A stretch of 64,000 nt of DNA, from contig NZ_AP018817.1 of NCBI RefSeq assembly GCF_024349785.1, positions 372,001-436,000 of the forward strand, written 5' to 3'. Made by a program: the position numbers and the translations under genes. Below the pieces are notes generated by a model. It had not been told where the DNA came from and made no database searches. It saw only the letters and a list, made by a program, of their open reading frames with translations. This document shows, in pieces, positions 56,264 through 64,000 of the stretch. The stretch is from Sphingomonas bisphenolicum (GTDB taxonomy: Bacteria > Pseudomonadota > Alphaproteobacteria > Sphingomonadales > Sphingomonadaceae). How positions within the stretch are numbered: position 1 is the stretch's first letter; each line of letters opens with the position of its first letter.

Positions 56264-57018
56264 AGGGCGGCCCCAAGCTGCTGGCCGCGATCGGCGCGGG
56301 GGCGTGGCTGACCGTGCGCGCGGGGCTGGGCATGGGGCGGCGCATCATCGCGGGCGACGCACTGGCGCAGCGGCAACTGGCGGACGGCCTGCCCCTGCAT
56401 GTGTGGCGGCCGCTGCGCACATTGCTGCCGCTGGCCGCGCTGGCCGGGATCATCGCCGGGATCGGCGCGGGGCGGCTGCTGGCGCTCTATAATGCGCAGA
56501 TCCCGGTGCTGGGCGCGCTGGCGGAGATTTTGCTGCGCGACATCGTGCCGCTGCTGATCGGCCTGTTCGCCTGCGGCAGCGTGTCGGTGGCGCTGTCGTC
56601 GCGGCTCGGCGCGATGGCGCTCAACCGGGAGATCGACGCGCTGGAGGCGCTGGGGCGCGATCCGGTCGCCCATGCGCTGGGACCGGCGTTGGCCGCGGTG
56701 CTGCTGTCCGCGCCGATCCATATGCTGCTGGGGGGGATCGCCGCGGTGATCGGCTGCGGCGTGCCGCTGGCGCTGATCGCCAATGTCGGCTGGCCGCTCT
56801 GGTCCGGCTTCGCCTTTTCCCACGAGGCCGCCGCCGCGATGCTGACCGGCATCGCCAAGCTATTGCTCTATGCCCTGATCGCCTTTGGCGTGGGCAGCGC
56901 GGTGGGGGCAAAGCCGGTGCGGTCACCGGCCGATATCGGCCGCCGTGCGACCACGGCCTTTACTGCCGGGCTGCTGGGCATCTTCAGCGCGGCGGCGCTG
57001 TGGACGGCTTTGCTGTGA
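56251..57018 (+). CDS. MlaE-type ABC permease
   Basis: The 255-residue permease belongs to the MlaE family of MCE lipid transporters that move phospholipids across the envelope. It has five or six membrane segments, including LLPLAALAGIIAGIGAGRLL, EILLRDIVPLLIGLFACGSV and the family signature region SVALSSRLGAMALNREIDALEALGRDPVAHALGPAL. It overlaps the RyR-protein gene and the ATPase gene, so the three are one transcript. The N-terminal cytoplasmic helix includes GRRIIAGDALAQRQLADGL. Confidence 0.88.
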   Translation: MDALKGGPKLLAAIGAGAWLTVRAGLGMGRRIIAGDALAQRQLADGLPLHVWRPLRTLLPLAALAGIIAGIGAGRLLALYNAQIPVLGALAEILLRDIVPLLIGLFACGSVSVALSSRLGAMALNREIDALEALGRDPVAHALGPALAAVLLSAPIHMLLGGIAAVIGCGVPLALIANVGWPLWSGFAFSHEAAAAMLTGIAKLLLYALIAFGVGSAVGAKPVRSPADIGRRATTAFTAGLLGIFSAAALWTALL

Positions 57019-57713
57019 GCGCGCTGCTGGCGTTCGAGCGGGTGAGCCTGGTGCTGGGCGGGACGCGGCTTCTGGATCAGGTGGACCTTGCCATCGAAGC
57101 CGGCGATCGGGTCGCGATCCTGGCGGACAGCGGTGCGGGCAAGAGCTGGCTGTTGCGGCTGGCGATCGGGCTGGTCACGCCCGGCAGCGGCACGGTACGC
57201 CTGATGGGCGTGGCGCTGGACGACGCGCCGCCGGATGTGCGCCGGTTGCTGCGCGCGCGGTGCGGCGTGGCGATGCAGGGCGGATCGCTGCTCGGCGACC
57301 TCAGCGTCGAGGAGAATATGCGGCTGGCGATCGGCACCGGCGACTGGTCCAAGGCGCGGCGCGGGGGGCGGCGGATCGACCGGCTGCTGCTGGAATATGG
57401 GCTGGAGCAGGCGGCGACGACCCGCGCCGACGCGCTGTCGATCGGCGAGCGGCGGCGTGCGGAACTGGCCCGCGCCTTCGTCCGCGATCCCGAATTGCTG
57501 GTGCTGGACGAACCGTTCGAGGGGGCCTTCGCGCGGGGCGACATGCTGGAGGCGCAGGTGCGTCGGCGGATCGTGCCGCAGGGCCGGGCGCTGCTGCTGC
57601 TGACGCAGGACCGGGCGCTGGCCGGGCGGCTGTGCGAGCGGGTCTATCGGCTGGAGCGCGGGCGCCTCATTCAGCAGGACGCGGCGGTCACGGTGCCCGC
57701 AGCCACATCCTGA
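57015..57713 (+). CDS. MlaF-type ABC ATPase with altered motifs
   Basis: The 232-residue ATPase partner of the permease. Walker B is intact (LLVLDEPFEG, Asp165-Glu166), and the Q-loop GVAMQGGSLLGDLSVEENM is typical of MlaF. But Walker A reads ADSGAGKS with Ala in place of the first Gly, the signature is LSIGE instead of LSGGQ, and the H-loop has Gln198 (LLTQDRAL) where His is expected. Activity may be low or differently regulated. GTG 57015 overlaps the permease stop (GTGA); a GTG at 57000 would be an alternative. Its 3' end overlaps the convergent lipoprotein gene by 43 bases. Confidence 0.85.
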   Translation: MSALLAFERVSLVLGGTRLLDQVDLAIEAGDRVAILADSGAGKSWLLRLAIGLVTPGSGTVRLMGVALDDAPPDVRRLLRARCGVAMQGGSLLGDLSVEENMRLAIGTGDWSKARRGGRRIDRLLLEYGLEQAATTRADALSIGERRRAELARAFVRDPELLVLDEPFEGAFARGDMLEAQVRRRIVPQGRALLLLTQDRALAGRLCERVYRLERGRLIQQDAAVTVPAATS

Positions 57714-58264
57714 ACGAAGGCGGCGACCGCCTGTTCGATCGCGCCCTGGAAGGCGGCGGCGCGGACGGTGCCGGCGGCCGATGCGATCGGCCGGGTCGCG
57801 CAATAGCGGCCGGCCCAGATCGCTTTGCCTTGGGCGACCTGCGTCACGTCGAAGGCGACGACCGCCTGTGCGTTACCCGCTGCGCTCAGTTCCTCGAACC
57901 GGTCGAGCGTCGCCACCACGCGCCGGTCGGCGGCGAGCGGCAAGGCGGGGCCGGTGACGGTGGCGAAGCGGGTGCGCAGCCCGGCGACCAGTGCGCGGGC
58001 CAGACTGTCGGCGGGCGGCTCTTCCCAGAAATAGGTGGCGGCCTGATGGATCTCGCCGGGCGCGGCGGCATCGACATAGGCGTAGCGCATCCCGCCCGAC
58101 AGGCCGCGCGCCTGCACCGCCGCAACCGTGAAGCTGGGGGCGGCGACCGGCCGGCCGGGCGCGAATTGGGGCGAGAGGCGCATGGTGACGGGCGCATCGC
58201 CCGCCTTGAGCGCGGCGCAGGCGGGGAGCGCACAGAGCAGCAGCAGCAGGACGATCGGCCTCAT
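57671..58264 (-). CDS. ABC-type transport auxiliary lipoprotein
   Basis: The 197-residue product has a signal peptide with lipobox ALPACAALK, so it is likely a lipoprotein. It resembles the auxiliary lipoproteins (PqiC/YmbA-like) of MCE transport systems: SFTVAAVQARGLSGGMRYAY, a central Trp/Tyr region (IHQAATYFWEEPPADSLARAL) and VVAFDVTQVAQGKAIWAGRY. Its start overlaps the MlaD-like stop by 4 bases (ATGA), so they are coupled. It likely connects the MCE complex to the outer membrane. Its end overlaps the convergent ATPase gene. Confidence 0.82.
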   Translation of the reverse strand: MRPIVLLLLLCALPACAALKAGDAPVTMRLSPQFAPGRPVAAPSFTVAAVQARGLSGGMRYAYVDAAAPGEIHQAATYFWEEPPADSLARALVAGLRTRFATVTGPALPLAADRRVVATLDRFEELSAAGNAQAVVAFDVTQVAQGKAIWAGRYCATRPIASAAGTVRAAAFQGAIEQAVAAFVQDVAAGTVTAASC

Positions 58265-59256
58265 TTCTCTCCTCCCGGCGGCGGCGGATCGACGTAGCGC
58301 TGGCCGCGGATCGCATAGGTCGGATCGCCCGCCAGCCGCTCGCTCAAGGCCCCCAGACTGCTGCTGGTGCGCTCCAGATTGGCGCTGGTCGCCACCAGCG
58401 AGGCGGACGCGCCCTCCAATATGCCGCGTACTTCCCCGGCGCTGCTCTTGCCCTCCGCCAGCAGCCCGGCGATGCTGGCCTGATTTTGCGCCACCAGAGA
58501 CCGGGTTTCGCGCAATATGCCGTTGAGCGCCGCGACGTCGATTTCGGACGCCCGGCCGGTCGCCTGCCGCACATGCGACAGGGTCAGGGCGATGTCGCCC
58601 CGGCCCGGCGTGAAGCTGCGGTCAAGCTGGGTGCTGAGGCTATTGAGCGCGGCGAGGGTTTGCGTGGCGTTGCGGGCGACCTGCGCCATGTCGACGGCGC
58701 CGCCCGATCCGTCACCCTGCAACAGGCCCGACAATTTCTGCGCCATGGCGTTGGCGGTGCGGGCGACATTGGCCGCCTCCCCGATCGCGAGCGCCGCGGT
58801 TTCGAACAGGTCGGCGGGGCGACGACAGCCGGGCAGCGCACCGGCGGCGTCCCGGCCCGGCACCGGATCGCAGCCATAGGCGCGGCGCGCGGCGGGGCAT
58901 TGGGCGCTGCCGGTTTCCAGCGCCACCAGTTCGATGCGCGGGGCGGTGAGCGGATTGGCCGAGGCGACGGTGGCGAAGGAGCAGGCAGACGGCTGCCATT
59001 TGCGATCGATGCCCATGGCGACGGCGAAGGTGCGGCTTTGCCGGTTGAGGTCGATCGACCGCACCGCCCCGATCGGCGCGCCGCGGAAATAGACCTGGAC
59101 GCCGGGCGACACCCCTTCGACATCGTCCAGCGTCGTGGCGATCACCCGCTGGCGGAAGAAGGGATCGGGCACGAGCGCGAGGATCGCGACCACGCCCAAG
59201 GCGAGCAGCGCGGCCCCCAATCCCCATCTGATCTGCGTCGTCGAGTCCGGCGTCAT
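58261..59256 (-). CDS. MCE-domain (MlaD-like) lipid transport protein
   Basis: Substrate-binding subunit of an MCE lipid transporter, anchored in the inner membrane. The 331-residue protein has one membrane segment (about 11-30, GLGAALLALGVVAILAL), the MCE domain (about 40-120) with VEGVSPGVQVYFRGAPIGAV, an unusual Cys-bearing insertion (SAQCPAARRAYGCDP...PGCRR) and a C-terminal helical region. ATG at 59254-59256 is the start. It and its lipoprotein are on the opposite strand from the permease and ATPase genes, although they must work together. Confidence 0.88.
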   Translation of the reverse strand: MTPDSTTQIRWGLGAALLALGVVAILALVPDPFFRQRVIATTLDDVEGVSPGVQVYFRGAPIGAVRSIDLNRQSRTFAVAMGIDRKWQPSACSFATVASANPLTAPRIELVALETGSAQCPAARRAYGCDPVPGRDAAGALPGCRRPADLFETAALAIGEAANVARTANAMAQKLSGLLQGDGSGGAVDMAQVARNATQTLAALNSLSTQLDRSFTPGRGDIALTLSHVRQATGRASEIDVAALNGILRETRSLVAQNQASIAGLLAEGKSSAGEVRGILEGASASLVATSANLERTSSSLGALSERLAGDPTYAIRGQRYVDPPPPGGEK

Positions 59257-59311
59257 GCCCCACTCCCCCTGTAGCAGAACAGACCTGCGCGAGCCGCTTG
59301 TCAAGCAGCGA

Positions 59312-62899
<3,588 letters not shown>

Positions 62900-62980
62900 G
62901 GGCGCAGGTGATGGCGGCGCGGAGGTGGAATGGCAAGAGAGGGGTGGAAAGCAGCAGGGATCATTGGCCATCATCCACTA

Positions 62981-63009
62981 CCGTCATTCAGCAAAGGCCG
63001 GGATGACGG
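62981..63009. repeat. Short inverted repeat of the GTCATCCCG type
   Basis: CCGTCAT and ATGACGG bracket CAGCAAAGGCCGGG between the oxoprolinase and oxidase genes. It shares the GGGATGACG end with the element at 19811-19872 and looks like a degenerate copy. Confidence 0.5.
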
Positions 63010-63039
63010 AGAAATGCGGACACGCCGCTCCCTTCCCGT

Positions 63040-64000
63040 TTACGCCCCCTTACCGTCCGCCCAGAATTGCGCCAGTTGCCGCACCGACGCCTGGGCCGCT
63101 GCGTAATCCGGTTCTTCGTTTGCGTCATTATAGCCGAACCATTCGTCGGCCCCGACTTCCTGCACGACGATGCCGTCGCGCCGGGCCAGCATGGACAGCG
63201 AGCCATAATAGATTCCGTAGGTCGCGCCCGCCTGCGGGATCAGCCAGGCGATCTGGCCGCGGACCGGCACGATGCTTTCGTCCCGCCACAGCGCGCGGGC
63301 GCCATAGCCGGTGCAATTGATGATCGATTTCTGGCGCAGCTTCGTCACGTCATTGGGATCGTGCAGTTCCATCGGTACGACCTTGCCCCCGGCCAGCCGG
63401 AAATCGGCCATGAGTTGATGGGCAAGGTCGGCGACGTTGAAGGTCAGGCCGCTGCCGCGTCGGGCATAGGTCGGGCGGAAGGGGTGGGTGCCGGGCGCCA
63501 GTTCGACCGAGCGCGGGGTGATGTCGGCCAGCCGCTGTTCGAGACGGAGAAATTCGTCGGGATGCTCGCCTGACGGCGCGTGTCGCACCCGTTCGGTGAA
63601 GGGCGTGTCCGACAGCATGTAGCGGTCGGTCCATTCGACCGGGTCGCCGGGCAGGCCCAGATAGCTCTGGTGCATGGTGAAGGACGCACGCGCCATCGCT
63701 TCCCACCGGTCGGCGAACCCCGGATCGACGGCTTTTTGCATCGCGATCCGGCTGTCGGGCGTCCAGCCCCCCGTCGCGCGGGCGGAGCGGACATAGGGGA
63801 ATTGCTCTTTGGCATAGATGGTGACATCGGCCCCGGCGCGCTGGGCGGTGAGCGCGGCGGTCAGGCCCAGCGCGCCCGCGCCGATCACCGCGACGTCGCG
63901 CACCCCGTCCGCCAGCGCCATGCCGACCGCGACCTGCGCCGATCCCCAGGACAGCGACCAGCCGCTGCCGCCATGGCCGTAATTATGGACCACCCGCTTG
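63040..64000 (-). CDS. D-amino-acid-oxidase-like FAD enzyme, permuted (5' end missing)
   Basis: The visible 320 residues are the C-terminal part of an FAD-dependent oxidoreductase; the start lies beyond the right edge. The motif VHNYGHGGSGWSLSWGSAQ, normally near the C-terminus of D-amino-acid oxidases, comes here before the dinucleotide-binding motif VAVIGAGALGLTAALTAQRAG. This is a circularly permuted order. The rest (YLGLPGDPVEWTDRYML, CTGYGARALWRDESIVPVRGQ) matches the substrate and interface regions of the family. It probably oxidises a D-amino acid or related amine, but substrate is unproven. Confidence 0.85.
   Translation of the reverse strand, partial: KRVVHNYGHGGSGWSLSWGSAQVAVGMALADGVRDVAVIGAGALGLTAALTAQRAGADVTIYAKEQFPYVRSARATGGWTPDSRIAMQKAVDPGFADRWEAMARASFTMHQSYLGLPGDPVEWTDRYMLSDTPFTERVRHAPSGEHPDEFLRLEQRLADITPRSVELAPGTHPFRPTYARRGSGLTFNVADLAHQLMADFRLAGGKVVPMELHDPNDVTKLRQKSIINCTGYGARALWRDESIVPVRGQIAWLIPQAGATYGIYYGSLSMLARRDGIVVQEVGADEWFGYNDANEEPDYAAAQASVRQLAQFWADGKGA

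Overview
The window looks like chromosomal DNA of a sphingomonad alphaproteobacterium, most likely Sphingobium or a close relative. The base composition is uniformly GC-rich, and it carries alphaproteobacterial hallmarks: a CckA-type hybrid kinase, a GTTC-N7-GTTC SOS box upstream of recA, and a ctaC-ctaD-ctaB-ctaG-ctaE oxidase locus. It also has a B3 metallo-beta-lactamase with Glu in the first zinc-ligand position, a variant known from Sphingobium. No rRNA, tRNA, CRISPR array or transposase gene was recognised.

Layout. 1-7.3 kb: 3' part of recJ (minus), divergent from tamA-tamB, which insert outer-membrane proteins. 7.4-9.1 kb: an APH(3')-like kinase and a transglutaminase-like protein. 9.1-9.75 kb: no convincing gene, with a strong terminator. 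9.75-11.3 kb: recA with SOS operator, then a single-domain response regulator. 11.5-13.05 kb: a two-gene island with AT-rich stretches that looks like a toxin/immunity pair. 13.1-17.6 kb (minus): cckA, a DUF2062 gene, smpB, dapA. 17.7-20.4 kb: lytic transglycosylase and greB. 20.6-22.5 kb: LysR regulator divergent from a B3 beta-lactamase, with a perfect dyad operator between them. 22.5-28.95 kb: small hypothetical, CBS-chemoreceptor fusion, PPK2, aspS, rnd, an I78-type inhibitor and an NTF2-like protein. 28.96-39.3 kb (all minus): GGDEF protein, then RlmI-like methyltransferase, thrC, surf1, ctaE, ctaG, a 42-residue membrane protein, ctaB, ctaD and ctaC, i.e. the aa3-type cytochrome oxidase with its haem and copper assembly factors. 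39.5-43.3 kb: pyrE-pdxJ-acpS-lepB and an AI-2E family permease. 43.4-45.8 kb: small hypothetical, a MITE-like repeat, FKBP isomerase, rpsU and a class II aldolase-like enzyme.

45.8-59.3 kb is the most unusual part. It combines a membrane-anchored TIR protein, two exported caspase-like proteases (one with an EF-hand loop, one fused to a formylglycine-generating-enzyme-like domain), secreted proteins of unknown function, an outer-membrane barrel, an exported papain-like protease, and a membrane protein with tandem Rossmann domains plus a RyR domain. The RyR gene overlaps an MlaE-type permease gene, followed by an MlaF-type ATPase with several altered ATPase motifs. The MCE (MlaD-like) subunit and auxiliary lipoprotein are convergent to them. 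TIR, caspase, FGE and RyR domains recur in bacterial conflict and signalling systems, but here most proteins carry export signals, so a cell-envelope sensing or proteolytic system is a reasonable hypothesis.

59.3-64 kb: a fused 5-oxoprolinase/hydantoinase and the 3' part of a D-amino-acid-oxidase-like gene whose active-site motif precedes its FAD-binding motif, as in a circular permutation.

Dispersed inverted repeats sit between genes. In two cases (the LysR gene and the FKBP gene) the stop codon itself lies inside the repeat.
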